A stretch of DNA of 64,000 nt from Caldilineaceae bacterium (lineage in GTDB: Bacteria; Chloroflexota; Anaerolineae; Caldilineales; Caldilineaceae), in the NCBI GenBank assembly GCA_019637645.1, contig JAHBVH010000043.1:14292-78291 (forward strand). Reading direction: 5' to 3'. Below the pieces are notes generated by a model. That model was given only the letters and a program-made list of their open reading frames with translations. It was not told the DNA's origin and searched no databases. Numbering within the stretch: position 1 is the first letter of the stretch; the number at the start of each line of letters is the position of its first letter. Both the position numbers and the translations under genes were made by a program. Shown here in pieces: positions 36,906 through 46,762 of the stretch.

Positions 36906-37754
36906 ATGAAAATGCTTTTCTGGTTAGTCATGACGCTGGCCTTCACCTATGCAGTCCTTTGTCTGCTCATCTACACGCAGCAGGAGCGCCTCCTTTTTTA
37001 TCCCACCCAATTGCCAGCCACTTTTCGCTATTCCTTTACGCAACCCTTTACAGAAACAATGCTACCCGTGGAAGGGGCAATGCTCAATGTCGTCCACTTT
37101 CCTCAACCCAAGGCCAAAGGCGTGATCCTCTATTTGCACGGCAATGCGGATCTCATCCGCTATCTAGAGCCTGTAGCGACCTTTTTTGGCGAGTTGGGCT
37201 ATGCCGTGATCATTCCCGACTATCGGGGTTATGGCAAGAGTACAGGCCAGATTACGAGCGAGGCCGAGCTGCATGCCGACTTGGCCGCGGTCTATCGCTA
37301 TGTGCAGGAGCACTACCCAGAAAGTCAGATCACCCTCTATGGTCAATCGTTGGGCAGTGGGTTGGCGGCCAAACTTGCGGCCCAACACCAACCGGCGCGC
37401 CTGATCTTGGAATCGCCCTATGCCAGTATGCGGGCCATGGCCGCGCACCACTTGCCTTGGGTGCCACGCGCGTTGCTCAAATATCCGCTACGGACCGACC
37501 AGTGGCTAGCCCAAGTGACTTGCCCGGTCTACCTGATTCACGGAACGGCGGATCGCGTGATTCCCTACGCGGCCAGTGAGCAACTCTATCCGCTGATTCG
37601 CAGTGAGAAAGCGTTGCTCACGGTGCCCGAAGGCGGCCATCATGGCTTGTTATACAAAGAGCAGGTTCGGCAATTCCTCGCGGAGCTTCTCTTAGGATCG
37701 CCATTTGGATCAATTCATCGACCCGCTTACCCCCTGGTTGCGCAAAAGCTATGA
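36906..37754 (+). CDS. Membrane-anchored alpha/beta hydrolase
   Basis: 282 aa. An N-terminal signal anchor (MLFWLVMTLAFTYAVLCLLIY) is followed by an alpha/beta hydrolase fold: oxyanion LHGNAD, nucleophile elbow GQSLGSG (Ser near 140), acid Asp in HGTADRVIPY and His in PEGGHHGLL. This matches the BEM46/ABHD13-like group of anchored hydrolases; the natural ester or amide substrate is unknown. A hairpin followed by seven T sits 30 bp after its stop. Confidence 0.9.
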   Translation: MKMLFWLVMTLAFTYAVLCLLIYTQQERLLFYPTQLPATFRYSFTQPFTETMLPVEGAMLNVVHFPQPKAKGVILYLHGNADLIRYLEPVATFFGELGYAVIIPDYRGYGKSTGQITSEAELHADLAAVYRYVQEHYPESQITLYGQSLGSGLAAKLAAQHQPARLILESPYASMRAMAAHHLPWVPRALLKYPLRTDQWLAQVTCPVYLIHGTADRVIPYAASEQLYPLIRSEKALLTVPEGGHHGLLYKEQVRQFLAELLLGSPFGSIHRPAYPLVAQKL

Positions 37755-37783
37755 TATAATCCAAAATCGCGCAGAAACGATAC

Positions 37784-37827
37784 GGCACACACAACCAATC
37801 GGCGCAGATCGGGTGTCGCCTTTTTTT
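37784..37827 (+). terminator. Rho-independent terminator or attenuator upstream of carB
   Basis: Stem GGC-ACAC pairs with GTGT-C-GCC around an inner stem (CCAATC / GATCGG), followed by TTTTTTT (37821-37827). It most simply ends the hydrolase transcript. A TATAAT at 37755-37760 lies just upstream, so a leader attenuator for carB is possible. Confidence 0.6.
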
Positions 37828-37850
37828 ACACAGGATGTACGCACGCCCAA

Positions 37851-37881
37851 ACCTGACAGGTTTTGTAAACCTATGAGGTTT
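37851..37881. repeat. Palindromic dispersed element, family 1, copy 4 (degenerate right arm)
   Basis: Core ACCTGACAGGTTTTG is followed by a mutated arm (AAACCTATGAGGTTT), about 65 bp before carB. Confidence 0.65.
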
Positions 37882-37947
37882 CTGGCCCATCGCGCGGCTT
37901 GCAGAAGTCCTATGGCAAAGTAGAGAACAAATTACAGAAATCCAACC

Positions 37948-40900
37948 ATGCCTAAACGAACTGACATTTCTTCTATCTTAATCATTGGCTCTGGTCCGAT
38001 TGTTATCGGCCAAGCGTGTGAGTTTGACTATTCTGGCGCGCAGGCGTGTAAAGCGCTGCGCCAGGAAGGCTATCGCGTGGTATTGGTGAATTCCAATCCG
38101 GCGACGATTATGACCGATCCGGAGATGGCGGATGCGACCTATATCGAGCCGTTAACGGTCCCGGTGGTGGAAAAGATCATTGCCAAAGAGCGTCCCGATG
38201 CCCTCTTGCCCACGGTAGGGGGCCAAACTGGCTTGAATCTTGCCGTCGCCTTGGCCGAAGCGGGCGTGCTGGACAAATATGGCGTGGAGTTGATTGGTGC
38301 CAATCTGCATGCCATGAAAACCGCCGAAGACCGCGAGCTCTTTAAAAATGCGATGACGGAAGCGGGGCTGGAATCCCCCCGGAGCGGGCTGGCCCACAAT
38401 CTGGTGGAAGCCCGGCGCATTGCGCAGGAGATCGGACGCTATCCCCTCTTTATTCGCCCCAGCTTCACCTTGGGCGGTAGCGGCGCGGGCACCGTCTTTA
38501 CTCCCCAAGAATTTGATGAAAAGGTGGCCTGGGGCCTCCACGAAAGCCCGGTCCACACGGTGCTGGTCGAAGAGTCGCTCATTGGCTGGAAAGAGTATGA
38601 ACTCGAAGTCATGCGCGATCGCGCCGATAACTTTGTGGTCGTCTGCTCCATTGAAAACCTCGACGCGATGGGCGTCCACACCGGTGACAGCATTACCCTG
38701 GCACCAGCCCAAACGCTGACGGACAAAGAATATCAGCGGCTGCGCGACCAAGCGCGCATTGTCATGCGTGCGGTGGGCGTCGAGACGGGCGGGAGCAATG
38801 TCCAATTTGCGGTTGACCCCGCGACAGGGCGCGTGGTCATTATCGAGATGAATCCGCGTGTCTCCCGGTCGAGTGCCTTGGCCTCGAAGGCGACCGGCTT
38901 TCCCATTGCCAAGTTTGCGGCTAAAGTGGCCGTGGGCTATACACTCGATGAATTGAAGAACGATATTACCCAGCAGACCGTCGCGGCCTTTGAACCATCG
39001 ATCGACTATGTGGTGGTGAAAATTCCCCGCTGGGCCTTTGAAAAATTCCCTGGGGTTGACCGCGAATTAGGCCCGCAGATGAAATCGGTGGGCGAAATCA
39101 TGTCTATCGGACGCACCTTTAAGGAGGCGTTACAAAAGGGCGCACGCAGCCTGGAGATCGGGCGCGATGGGCTAGGGCCGGTGGAGCGGGACAAAGATGG
39201 CAACTACAAGGGCTATGAGGCAGGCACCGAGCTTAGCGATCTGCTGCGTATTCCTAATCGTGATCGCCTGTTTGCAACCTATGAAGCACTCTTACGGGGC
39301 GATGATGTAACGACCATCTGCCAGCTCACCCGCTTTGATCCCTGGTTTGTCGAGCAAATGGCGGAAATTGCGGCCTTTGAACGCGCTTTGACAAACCTCG
39401 ATGCCGAAACACTACGCGAAGCCAAACGCATGGGCTTTAGTGATAGCCAGCTGGCACGGATTTTGAAGGCGAACCTGGCGAGTGACGAGTGGCGAGTAGA
39501 GAGTGGTAGTAGCCCAATCTCGGAGCGCACGGTGCGTGAGCTGCGCAAGTCCTTGGGGCTAATACCCACCTATCATCAGGTGGATACATGCGCCGCCGAG
39601 TTTGAGGCGTATACACCCTATCTCTACAGCAGTTATGAGATGGAAAGTGAAGCCGCGCCGACCGATCGCGCCAAGATCGTCATTCTTGGTGGCGGGCCCA
39701 ATCGCATTGGCCAGGGGATTGAGTTTGACTACTGTTGCTGCCATGCCAGCTTTGCCCTGCAAGATCTGGGCTATGAAACGATCATGGTCAACTGTAATCC
39801 CGAAACGGTGAGCACCGACTACGACACCAGCGACCGCCTCTATTTTGAGCCGCTGACCTTCGAGGATGTGCTCAATATTGTCGAACGCGAAACCGGCGGG
39901 CCGCTGGGCAGCACCGCGGGGACACCCCGGGTGAAAGGTGTCATTGTCCAGTTTGGCGGCCAAACGCCGCTTAACCTTGCCAATAGCCTCCACGCCGCTG
40001 GGGTGCCGATCCTCGGCACCGCGCCCGATGCCATTGATCTGGCCGAAGACCGGGATCGCTTTGGCGAGTTGCTGGATCAGCTCGATATTCCCGCGCCCGC
40101 CCATGGCAGTGCCCGCACGATTGACGAAGCCGTTGCGATTGCCGCGCGCATTGGGTATCCTGTCGTCGTGCGCCCCTCCTATGTGCTCGGTGGTCGCGCC
40201 ATGGCAATTGTGGATGATGAAGAAGCGCTCCGCCGCTATATGTACGAAGCCTTTAGCGTTTCCGCCGAACGCTCGATCTTGATCGACCATTTCTTGGAAG
40301 ATGCCTTTGAAGTGGACGTAGACGCGGTCTGTGATGGCGAACGGGTGGTCATCGGCGGGATTATGCAACACATTGAAGAGGCGGGCATCCACAGTGGTGA
40401 CAGTGCTTGTGTCTTGCCACCGTATAAGATCAGCCAGTTCCACCTGAATATCATCCGCGAATATACCGAAAAGCTCGGTACAGCGCTCAACGTGCGCGGG
40501 TTGATGAATGTCCAGTACGCGCTCAAGGATGATGTGGTCTATGTGCTCGAAGTCAATCCGCGGGCTAGCCGCACGGTTCCCTTTGTCAGCAAGGCCACAG
40601 GGATTCCGTTGGCAAAATTAGCTGCCCAGGTGATGGCTGGCAAAACCCTAGCAGAGTTGGGCTTTATCGCCGAGCCGAAATTGGATGGCTTCTTTGTCAA
40701 GGAAGCGGTGCTACCGTGGAAAAAATTCACCGGCATCGATACCATCCTTGGCCCAGAAATGCGCTCGACCGGCGAGGTCATGGGCCACGCCGCCAGCTTT
40801 GGTCACGCCTTTGCCAAGAGCCAACTCGGCGCGGGCACCGGCCTGCCTGCCACGGGGGGTGTCCTCATCACGGTCAATGATTTTGACAAGGGAAGCGCCG

Positions 40901-41262
40901 TTAAGATTGCGCGCGACCTCCACCGGCTGGGCTTTACCATCTATGGTACTTCTGGCACAGCCGACTTGATCCACCATTCCGGCACGCCGGTGACGGTGCT
41001 CGAGAAGGGCAGCTCGGACAATGACGGCTATAGCACGCTCGACGCCATTCAAGATGGCAAGATCCAGATGATCATCAACACGCCCTTTGGCCGCGACAGC
41101 CGCGAAGATGGCGTAAAGATTCGGCGCTTGGCGACGCGCATGGAGATCCCGTTAATCACCACCCTCTCAGCGGCTCAAGCCGCAGTCAACGGCATCCGCG
41201 CCGTCTACCAAGAGGATCTGCGTGTACGCAGCTTGCAGGAGCATTATCAACATCAGCAGTAG
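37948..41262 (+). CDS. carB: Carbamoyl-phosphate synthase large chain
   Basis: 1104 aa. It makes carbamoyl phosphate from bicarbonate, ATP and glutamine-derived ammonia for pyrimidine and arginine synthesis. Two ATP-grasp halves are complete: first half [50 protein letters not shown]; second half [47 protein letters not shown]; then an MGS-like allosteric domain (about 950-1085). Near residues 510-522 a short segment ([11 protein letters not shown]) encoded by repetitive GAGTGGCGAGT DNA looks inserted. The small subunit carA is not in the window. Confidence 0.97.
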   Translation: MPKRTDISSILIIGSGPIVIGQACEFDYSGAQACKALRQEGYRVVLVNSNPATIMTDPEMADATYIEPLTVPVVEKIIAKERPDALLPTVGGQTGLNLAVALAEAGVLDKYGVELIGANLHAMKTAEDRELFKNAMTEAGLESPRSGLAHNLVEARRIAQEIGRYPLFIRPSFTLGGSGAGTVFTPQEFDEKVAWGLHESPVHTVLVEESLIGWKEYELEVMRDRADNFVVVCSIENLDAMGVHTGDSITLAPAQTLTDKEYQRLRDQARIVMRAVGVETGGSNVQFAVDPATGRVVIIEMNPRVSRSSALASKATGFPIAKFAAKVAVGYTLDELKNDITQQTVAAFEPSIDYVVVKIPRWAFEKFPGVDRELGPQMKSVGEIMSIGRTFKEALQKGARSLEIGRDGLGPVERDKDGNYKGYEAGTELSDLLRIPNRDRLFATYEALLRGDDVTTICQLTRFDPWFVEQMAEIAAFERALTNLDAETLREAKRMGFSDSQLARILKANLASDEWRVESGSSPISERTVRELRKSLGLIPTYHQVDTCAAEFEAYTPYLYSSYEMESEAAPTDRAKIVILGGGPNRIGQGIEFDYCCCHASFALQDLGYETIMVNCNPETVSTDYDTSDRLYFEPLTFEDVLNIVERETGGPLGSTAGTPRVKGVIVQFGGQTPLNLANSLHAAGVPILGTAPDAIDLAEDRDRFGELLDQLDIPAPAHGSARTIDEAVAIAARIGYPVVVRPSYVLGGRAMAIVDDEEALRRYMYEAFSVSAERSILIDHFLEDAFEVDVDAVCDGERVVIGGIMQHIEEAGIHSGDSACVLPPYKISQFHLNIIREYTEKLGTALNVRGLMNVQYALKDDVVYVLEVNPRASRTVPFVSKATGIPLAKLAAQVMAGKTLAELGFIAEPKLDGFFVKEAVLPWKKFTGIDTILGPEMRSTGEVMGHAASFGHAFAKSQLGAGTGLPATGGVLITVNDFDKGSAVKIARDLHRLGFTIYGTSGTADLIHHSGTPVTVLEKGSSDNDGYSTLDAIQDGKIQMIINTPFGRDSREDGVKIRRLATRMEIPLITTLSAAQAAVNGIRAVYQEDLRVRSLQEHYQHQQ

Positions 41263-41308
41263 GCAGAGGACAGTAGGCAGAGGACAGAAGACTGGCTTAC
41301 TGTCCTCT
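41260..41308. repeat. 14-bp tandem duplication and hairpin at the carB stop
   Basis: TAGGCAGAGGACAG occurs twice in tandem (41260-41273, 41274-41287), the first beginning at the carB stop codon. AGAGGACAG (41279-41287) then pairs with CTGTCCTCT (41300-41308), giving a possible terminator stem followed by TGTCTTC. Confidence 0.6.
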
Positions 41309-41334
41309 TGTCTTCAATCACAAGGACGTGACAA

Positions 41335-42486
41335 ATGGATAAACAGGCTCTGCGAAGTCGAGTAGTGGCAGTGGAATGGGCGCAGGTGGAGGGGCAGCGC
41401 CCGCGGCACGCGGGGAGCAATGCCCGCTTAGGCGATCATGGCTTGACGGTCCGTTTGCCGCTGGCCCGGTTGACGCTGGCGGATGGCAGTCAAGGCTTTG
41501 GGCATGCCCGCTTGACGGTGACGGACGCACAGCGGCTGTTGGGACGTTCCCTAGCCGAACTCTTCTTGCGCGGCCAAGGCAGCACCGCGCTAGGCCGCGC
41601 GGTGGATTTCCCCTTGTGGGATCTGGTAGCCAAGCAAATGGGTCAGCCAGTCTATCAGGTGGCCGCCAGCTTTGTGGGCAAAGAGGCAGCGGCCACGCTC
41701 CGCGTGCCCTGCTACGATACTTCGCTCTATTTTGATGATCTCCATCTGACTGACCAGGAGGAAGCCGTGGCGCTGTTGGCCGATGAGGCGCGTCAAGGCT
41801 ACGCGCAGGGTCATCGCCATTTCAAGATCAAGGTGGGGCGTGGGGCGCGCCATCTCCCTTTGGTTGCAGGAACCCAGCGCGACATTGCTATTATTCATGC
41901 CGTGCGCGCCGTGGCTGGTGCCACCGGCAAGATCATGATCGACGCCAACAATGGCTATAATCTCAACCTGACCAAACAAGTGCTCCAGGCCACCGCGGCC
42001 GACCAGCTCTTTTGGCTAGAGGAAGCCTTTCACGAAGATCCGGTGCTCTACCGCGATCTACAAGCGTGGTTACAGGCCGAAGGGATTGCCACGCTGATCG
42101 CGGATGGCGAAGGGCTAGCCGCGCCGCCTTTGCTCGAGTGGGCGCGGGAAGGGTTGGTGCAGGTCATTCAATATGATATTCACGGCTATAGCTTCACCCA
42201 GTGGCTTGCGCTCGGTCAACAGTTAGATGCCTGGGGCGTCGCCAGCGCGCCGCATCACTATGGTGGCCTCATCGGCAACTATACCGCGCCCCATTTGGCC
42301 GCGGCGGTGGCAGGCTTTACCTTTGTCGAATGGGACGAAGCCGCAACGCCAGCTTTGGCCGCGCCAGGCTACCGCGTCGAGGAAGGCACGGTTATGGTGC
42401 CCACCACGCCTGGTTTTGGCCTCACCTTGGTAGAGGCAGCCTTTCAACAGGCCGTATCAACCCATGGTTTTGTCGTGCGTGCGTAA
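41335..42486 (+). CDS. Enolase-superfamily (mandelate racemase / muconate lactonizing type) enzyme
   Basis: 383 aa; AAGGA precedes the ATG. Capping domain then a TIM barrel with KIKVG (the KxK base), metal ligands Asp in MIDANNGYN, Glu in WLEEAFHED and Asp/Glu in LIADGEG, and a late HHYGG. Members abstract a proton alpha to a carboxylate; the specific substrate cannot be told from sequence. It follows carB by 72 bp across the hairpin, so is probably a separate transcript. A family 1 palindrome lies after its stop. Confidence 0.88.
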   Translation: MDKQALRSRVVAVEWAQVEGQRPRHAGSNARLGDHGLTVRLPLARLTLADGSQGFGHARLTVTDAQRLLGRSLAELFLRGQGSTALGRAVDFPLWDLVAKQMGQPVYQVAASFVGKEAAATLRVPCYDTSLYFDDLHLTDQEEAVALLADEARQGYAQGHRHFKIKVGRGARHLPLVAGTQRDIAIIHAVRAVAGATGKIMIDANNGYNLNLTKQVLQATAADQLFWLEEAFHEDPVLYRDLQAWLQAEGIATLIADGEGLAAPPLLEWAREGLVQVIQYDIHGYSFTQWLALGQQLDAWGVASAPHHYGGLIGNYTAPHLAAAVAGFTFVEWDEAATPALAAPGYRVEEGTVMVPTTPGFGLTLVEAAFQQAVSTHGFVVRA

Positions 42487-42498
42487 AGCCCCCCGCTC

Positions 42499-42531
42499 CA
42501 CCTGACAGGTTTTGGAAAACCAGTCAGGTGT
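42499..42531. repeat. Palindromic dispersed element, family 1, copy 5, between convergent genes
   Basis: CACCTGACAGGTTTT / AAAACCAGTCAGGTG, nearly perfect 15-nt arms, lies between the enolase-superfamily gene and the convergent M20 gene. It may serve as a bidirectional terminator. Confidence 0.8.
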
Positions 42532-42578
42532 GGGCTAGTCCTATCCTCTTCATACCTTGCACATGCACCGGGCTTTTT

Positions 42579-43973
42579 TTACGCCTCGGCAGACGCGCCC
42601 AGCTTTTGCAAAAAGACGATGCTGGTTTGAATGCCTTTGTAGAAATTGGGCAGGTGGAACTTTTCATTGGGAGCGTGGAGATTGTCATCGGGCAAGCCAA
42701 AGCCCATAAGGACGACAGGGAGACCTAATGCCGTCTGGAATTTTGTCACAATGGGAATTCCCCCGCCCTCCCGCTTGTAGACGGGCGTTACGCCAAAGAC
42801 CGCTTCATAGGCTGCCGCCGCCCATTGAATTTCTGGTGAGTCAACCGGTGCCACATAAGCAGGAGAGCCAGCGCGGCCCTGCACTTCCACCTTGATCGTC
42901 GGCGGCGCCAAGCGTTGTAGGTGGGCCTCGACCAAACGCCCAATCTCGGCTGGATCTTGATCTGGCACGAGCCGACAGCTGATCTTGGCGTGGGCTTGGC
43001 TGGGAATAACCGTTTTGAAGCCTTCGGTAATAAAGCCACCCCACATGCCATTGATTTCTAAGGTCGGTCGCGCCCCAATGCGTTCCACCACGGTATAGTC
43101 CGGTTCACCATACGCCGCGGGGGCACCGTTGTCGGCGAGGAGCTGCGCTTCGTCATAGGGCACTTGGGCCAGGAGTGCCCGTTCGGCGGCGGAGAGTTCT
43201 TGCACCCGATCATAGAAACCGGGCACTGTCACGCGGCCATTGGCGTCATGCAGGGCCGCCAGCAGTTCACAGAGCGCCTGATTGGGGTTGTGGGTTGCGC
43301 CGCCATACATGCCACTGTGGAGATCTTGGGTTGGGCCGGTGACGGTGATTTCGCAACTCCACCCGCCACGCAAGCCATAGGTAATCACCGGTTGATCCGG
43401 GGCCAAGATGCCCGTATCGGAAATGAGGCAGAGATCCGCGGCTAATTGTTCGGTATGAGCGGGGACATACTCAGCAATGGCGCGGCTACCGGCCTCTTCT
43501 TCCCCTTCCACCAACACTTTAACGTTCACCGGCAAGGAACCCGTACAGCGCAAGAGCGCTTCAACCGCTTTGATATGAATGAACGTCTGGCCTTTGTCAT
43601 CGGCGGCGCCACGAGCATAGAGATCGTCCCCATGGGGGCCAGGGCGGACGGTTGGTTCAAAGGGAGGGCTCATCCACAAGGCCAGTGGATCTACCGGCTG
43701 CACATCATAGTGACCATAGATAAGCACGGTCGGCTTGTCGGCACCGGCGTGGAGCCAGTCGCCATAGACCAGGGGGTGCCCATCCGTCTCGATCAGCGCA
43801 ACATGCTCGAAACCACTTTGGCGCATCTGTGTCACCAACCATTGCGCCGCCGTCACCATATCGGCCTTGTGGGCAGAAATGGTACTGATACTGGGAATCC
43901 GCAGCCAGGCCATCAGTTCCTGCAATTGGCGTGGCTGCTCGGTGAGGAGATACGCGGTTAATTGGGTTGTCAT
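42579..43973 (-). CDS. M20-family metallopeptidase (dipeptidase type)
   Basis: 464 aa. It is a zinc-dependent exopeptidase of the M20A/CNDP-like group that cleaves dipeptides or acylated amino acids in the cytosol. Zinc and catalytic residues appear in YGHYDVQPVDP (His, Asp), ARGAADDKGQ (bridging Asp) and VEGEEEAGS (general base Glu plus ligand), with a late FHLPNFYKG region. A dimerisation (lid) domain is inserted at about 190-345. The length is typical. Likely peptide scavenging; the neighbour upstream is a nitrilase-family amidase. Confidence 0.93.
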   Translation of the reverse strand: MTTQLTAYLLTEQPRQLQELMAWLRIPSISTISAHKADMVTAAQWLVTQMRQSGFEHVALIETDGHPLVYGDWLHAGADKPTVLIYGHYDVQPVDPLALWMSPPFEPTVRPGPHGDDLYARGAADDKGQTFIHIKAVEALLRCTGSLPVNVKVLVEGEEEAGSRAIAEYVPAHTEQLAADLCLISDTGILAPDQPVITYGLRGGWSCEITVTGPTQDLHSGMYGGATHNPNQALCELLAALHDANGRVTVPGFYDRVQELSAAERALLAQVPYDEAQLLADNGAPAAYGEPDYTVVERIGARPTLEINGMWGGFITEGFKTVIPSQAHAKISCRLVPDQDPAEIGRLVEAHLQRLAPPTIKVEVQGRAGSPAYVAPVDSPEIQWAAAAYEAVFGVTPVYKREGGGIPIVTKFQTALGLPVVLMGFGLPDDNLHAPNEKFHLPNFYKGIQTSIVFLQKLGASAEA

Positions 43974-44095
43974 GAGTCATTTTCCGATAAAGATAGACGC
44001 TATGCGCCGAGGTTGGTTTGTCACCGAAGGGCTGTCCGGTTTTGAAAACTAGGCAGCGCTCGCTTTTCACATCGCCTGCGCTTCGTGGGTTGGCC

Positions 44096-44920
44096 TCATC
44101 CCTGCCCGGCATAGACTTGGGGCCGCCGGTGTTGTAGTGCCGGTAACTGGGCGCGGATCTGGTCTTGCACGGCGTAATCGACTTCGGCCACCACGACACA
44201 TTCCCGTTCGGGGGCGCGGGCTAACACCGTTCCCCAGGGGTCAACAATCATGGTGCTGCCAAAACATTGTTTGCCGTTGCCGTGGCTGCCAATCTGGGCT
44301 GGCGAAACCAGATAAAGCTGATTTTCAATGGCGCGGGCCCGGATCAGCGTCTCCCAGTGATCCTTACCTGTATAAAGAGTAAAGGCCGCTGGGTGAAAGA
44401 TGACACGCGCCCCAGCTAGGGTCAAGGCACGGTAGAGTTCAGGAAAGCGGATGTCATAGCAGATGGTCAGGCCAAAATTGCCGCGCGCCGTCTCAAAGGT
44501 GACCATTTTATCACCAGGCGCCACGCGGGCCGATTCGCGGTAACTTTTCTGGCCAGCAATGTGAATATCAAAGAGGTGGATCTTCTGGTAGCGCGCAATG
44601 ATCGTGCCTGTAGGGTCAAAGACAAAGGTTGTATTGCCAATCCGGTCGCTGCCGGGAATCACGGTCGGAATGCTGCCCCCATGCAGGTAGAGGCCATGCT
44701 GCTGCGCTTTGGCCCGGAGAAGTTGACAAGTGGGACCGGCTTCGGTTTCCGCGCCCGCGGCCATGGCCTCATCGTCCGCTAGCAGGTTGAACATCTCGGG
44801 CAGGCCGACCATCTGTGCCCCTTGGCGGGCGGCCTCGTCAATGAGGCGCGCGGCGCTCGCCAAGTTGGCGTCTTTATCACCTTGGGAATTCATCTGACAG
44901 GCCGCAATCCGAAAAGTCAT
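44096..44920 (-). CDS. Carbon-nitrogen hydrolase (nitrilase superfamily amidase)
   Basis: 274 aa from the ATG at 44920 (AAGGAG 8 nt upstream), giving the usual N-terminus MTFRIAACQMNS. The catalytic triad is visible: Glu in GLPEMFNLL, Lys in YQKIHLFDI, Cys in TICYDIRFPELYR. This is close to the NIT1/NIT2 (deaminated glutathione or omega-amidase) branch, so repair of metabolite side products is plausible. It is upstream of and co-directional with the M20 peptidase gene, 122 bp apart. Confidence 0.92.
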   Translation of the reverse strand: MTFRIAACQMNSQGDKDANLASAARLIDEAARQGAQMVGLPEMFNLLADDEAMAAGAETEAGPTCQLLRAKAQQHGLYLHGGSIPTVIPGSDRIGNTTFVFDPTGTIIARYQKIHLFDIHIAGQKSYRESARVAPGDKMVTFETARGNFGLTICYDIRFPELYRALTLAGARVIFHPAAFTLYTGKDHWETLIRARAIENQLYLVSPAQIGSHGNGKQCFGSTMIVDPWGTVLARAPERECVVVAEVDYAVQDQIRAQLPALQHRRPQVYAGQG

Positions 44921-45011
44921 ACGAAGGCTCCTTGCCCGGCTACAAATTGGGTTACCGATAGTTGTTTGCCATTGTAACATAGGCCAGGCCCAGCTCGCAT
45001 CTCTGGAAAAA

Positions 45012-45112
45012 TGCGGGGTTAAAACCCTTGGCTACCAGCGAAAAGCGCCCGCAGGCGCTTCAGTACTTGAGGGCTTCCGCCGTTGGTTGGTACGCGCAAC
45101 GGCGGAACTATC
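45012..45112. repeat. Intergenic hairpin repeat
   Basis: AGCGCC/GGCGCT at about 45041-45060 and a longer inverted repeat TTCCGCCGTTG (45075-45085) / CAACGGCGGAA (45097-45107). It resembles the REP-like stretches often seen between genes. No gene lies at 44921-45202. Confidence 0.5.
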
Positions 45113-45202
45113 CCGCTGGACGCTATCGGCCAATTAGGAGAGGCAGTCACTTCCCTGCTACAATAAATAGCATCGAACACTCGTGTATAGACAGCCAATG
45201 CC

Positions 45203-45943
45203 ATGGACAAATCAGCCAACAGCACCTCTCCAGTCATCGCGGTACAAGGCGTAACCAAACTCTATATGATGGGTGACATTGAGGTACGCGCCTTGCGTGG
45301 GGTAGACATTGAAATCTGGCCCGGTGAAATGGTGGCGATTATGGGCCCCAGTGGCAGCGGCAAATCTACCCTCATGAATATTCTGGGCTGTTTGGATGTG
45401 CCTAGCACAGGCACCTACCATCTGGACGGGACAGATGTCAGTCAGCTCCGCGATCATGAGTTAGCCGCGATCCGTTGCCGCAAGATTGGCTTTGTCTTTC
45501 AAAGTTTCAATCTTTTACCACGTACTTCGGCCCTAGCCAATGTGGAATTGCCTTTGATCTATGCGGGCATGCGCGGCCGCCAACGCCGTCAACGGGCGGA
45601 AGAGATGTTACGCTTGGTGGGGCTCGGAGCGCGGCTGGATCACAAGCCGAATGAACTCTCTGGTGGGCAACAGCAACGCGTGGCGATCGCGCGTGCGCTA
45701 ACCAATCACCCCGCCATGATCCTCGCTGATGAACCAACCGGCAATCTGGACACGAAGACCAGTGTTGAGATCATTCAGCTTTTCCAACAGCTAAACCATG
45801 AGCAAGGGATCACCATCGTCTTTGTCACCCACGAACCTGAAATCGCGGCCTATTGCCAGCGCGTCATCTATGTGCGTGACGGCTTGGTCGAACGTGACGA
45901 ACACCAAGAAGCAAAGAGCGCACAGAGCGTAGCCCCAGCATAG
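45203..45943 (+). CDS. ABC transporter ATP-binding protein (MacB/LolD type), permease absent
   Basis: 246 aa. Complete nucleotide-binding domain: Walker [10 protein letters not shown] (near 50), Q-loop [13 protein letters not shown], signature LSGGQQQR, Walker [13 protein letters not shown] and the switch VTHEPE. The sequence is of the MacB/LolD-type exporters that partner FtsX-like permeases. No permease follows; instead there is a decayed histidine kinase on the other strand. It may serve a permease encoded elsewhere. Confidence 0.93.
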   Translation: MDKSANSTSPVIAVQGVTKLYMMGDIEVRALRGVDIEIWPGEMVAIMGPSGSGKSTLMNILGCLDVPSTGTYHLDGTDVSQLRDHELAAIRCRKIGFVFQSFNLLPRTSALANVELPLIYAGMRGRQRRQRAEEMLRLVGLGARLDHKPNELSGGQQQRVAIARALTNHPAMILADEPTGNLDTKTSVEIIQLFQQLNHEQGITIVFVTHEPEIAAYCQRVIYVRDGLVERDEHQEAKSAQSVAPA

Positions 45944-46039
45944 CCCAATAGACTCCAGCAATTTATTTACGCCAATCGCCAATCAAGGTGGCGATCATCA
46001 CGGTGCGCGGTTCGCTCCGGTGAATACAACCGTTACTGC

Positions 46040-46493
46040 TCCAAATTCTATGCCTACACCAGTTACGGTTAGAAGTTACGCAGCGGAGGACCAAGGTTTG
46101 TGTGCGTCGCACAAACTGGCGTTGCGCCGCCGCGTTCCGCTCTTGGGTAGCCAGGTTGAGATCTGCATAGAGCGCCGTGAGGAGCGTATAGAGTTCAAAC
46201 GCAACCGATGGCGCGAGAGGATCATCGCGCTGACTTGAATGCAGGTCTGCGCCCCAAAGGCCAGATTCTATTCTCCAACCCAGATTCTCCAACAGCGGCT
46301 GAACCTCTTCCTGCGCCATCGCATTGGAGAGCATATACCTGACCGCCACGCTGATTGCTGCGATATTGCTGCGTAGGAACTATTGTGCCGGATTTGCATA
46401 ATAGTTTGCCAGAATGACCAGCAACACCACGCCCAGCGTAAAGATGGCAAAGGCGGCCATTACCGCACAGCTGAGTGCTAACCGCACGCGCAT
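46040..46493 (-). pseudogene. Truncated, stop-containing sensor histidine kinase
   Basis: From ATG 46493 a membrane helix reads CAVMAAFAIFTLGVVLLVIL, but TAG interrupts at 46382-46380. The same frame continues with a sensor-like part (AISVAVRYMLSNAMAQEEV) and the classic lead-in NAAAQRQFV, after which the expected DASHELRTPL phosphoacceptor site is missing. Instead there is a palindrome-like sequence and half of a family 1 repeat (AGAAGTTACGCA near 46069-46084). There are thus two lesions, so it is non-functional. No response regulator remains next to it. Confidence 0.7.
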
Positions 46494-46591
46494 GGATTGT
46501 CACAAAGCGATATCTCCTCAGCGCTCCAAGCCAAGCTTGCTCTCGCATAGATACGGCAAAGAGTGTACACGATCACACAACCTAAAACAAA

Positions 46592-46671
46592 GAGATACGC
46601 AGTTGGGGGGTGACTCGAGACCTGACAGGTTTAGAAAACCTGTCAGGTCTGGTTCAAGGACGTAACACCTA
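46592..46671. repeat. Palindromic dispersed element, family 1, copy 6
   Basis: Left end ATACGCAGTTGGG, core CCTGACAGGTTTAGAAAACC(TGTCAGG), right end GACGTAACACC. It sits just upstream of the padR promoter. Confidence 0.8.
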
Positions 46672-46690
46672 ACCTCAACAATTATGCCTC

Positions 46691-46719
46691 TTGACATACA
46701 TCACAAATCTATGTATAAT
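46691..46719 (+). promoter_or_regulatory. Consensus sigma-70 promoter with overlapping PadR-type operator
   Basis: TTGACA (46691-46696), 17 nt, TATAAT (46714-46719): a perfect consensus. The spacer contains ATACAT-N9-ATGTAT, an inverted repeat of the ATGT/ACAT kind bound by PadR regulators, suggesting self-repression. Confidence 0.8.
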
Positions 46720-46762
46720 TCAAGCCTATGCTAAACTTCATCGCTACGAGGAGGAGGTAGCC

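Noticed and set aside
37755..37760. TATAAT as a carB promoter
   Set aside because: There is no acceptable -35, and a terminator-like hairpin lies between it and carB; kept only as a remark.
39559..40443. 294-codon frame antisense to carB
   Set aside because: Shadow of a strongly conserved enzyme gene with biased codons; no family resemblance.
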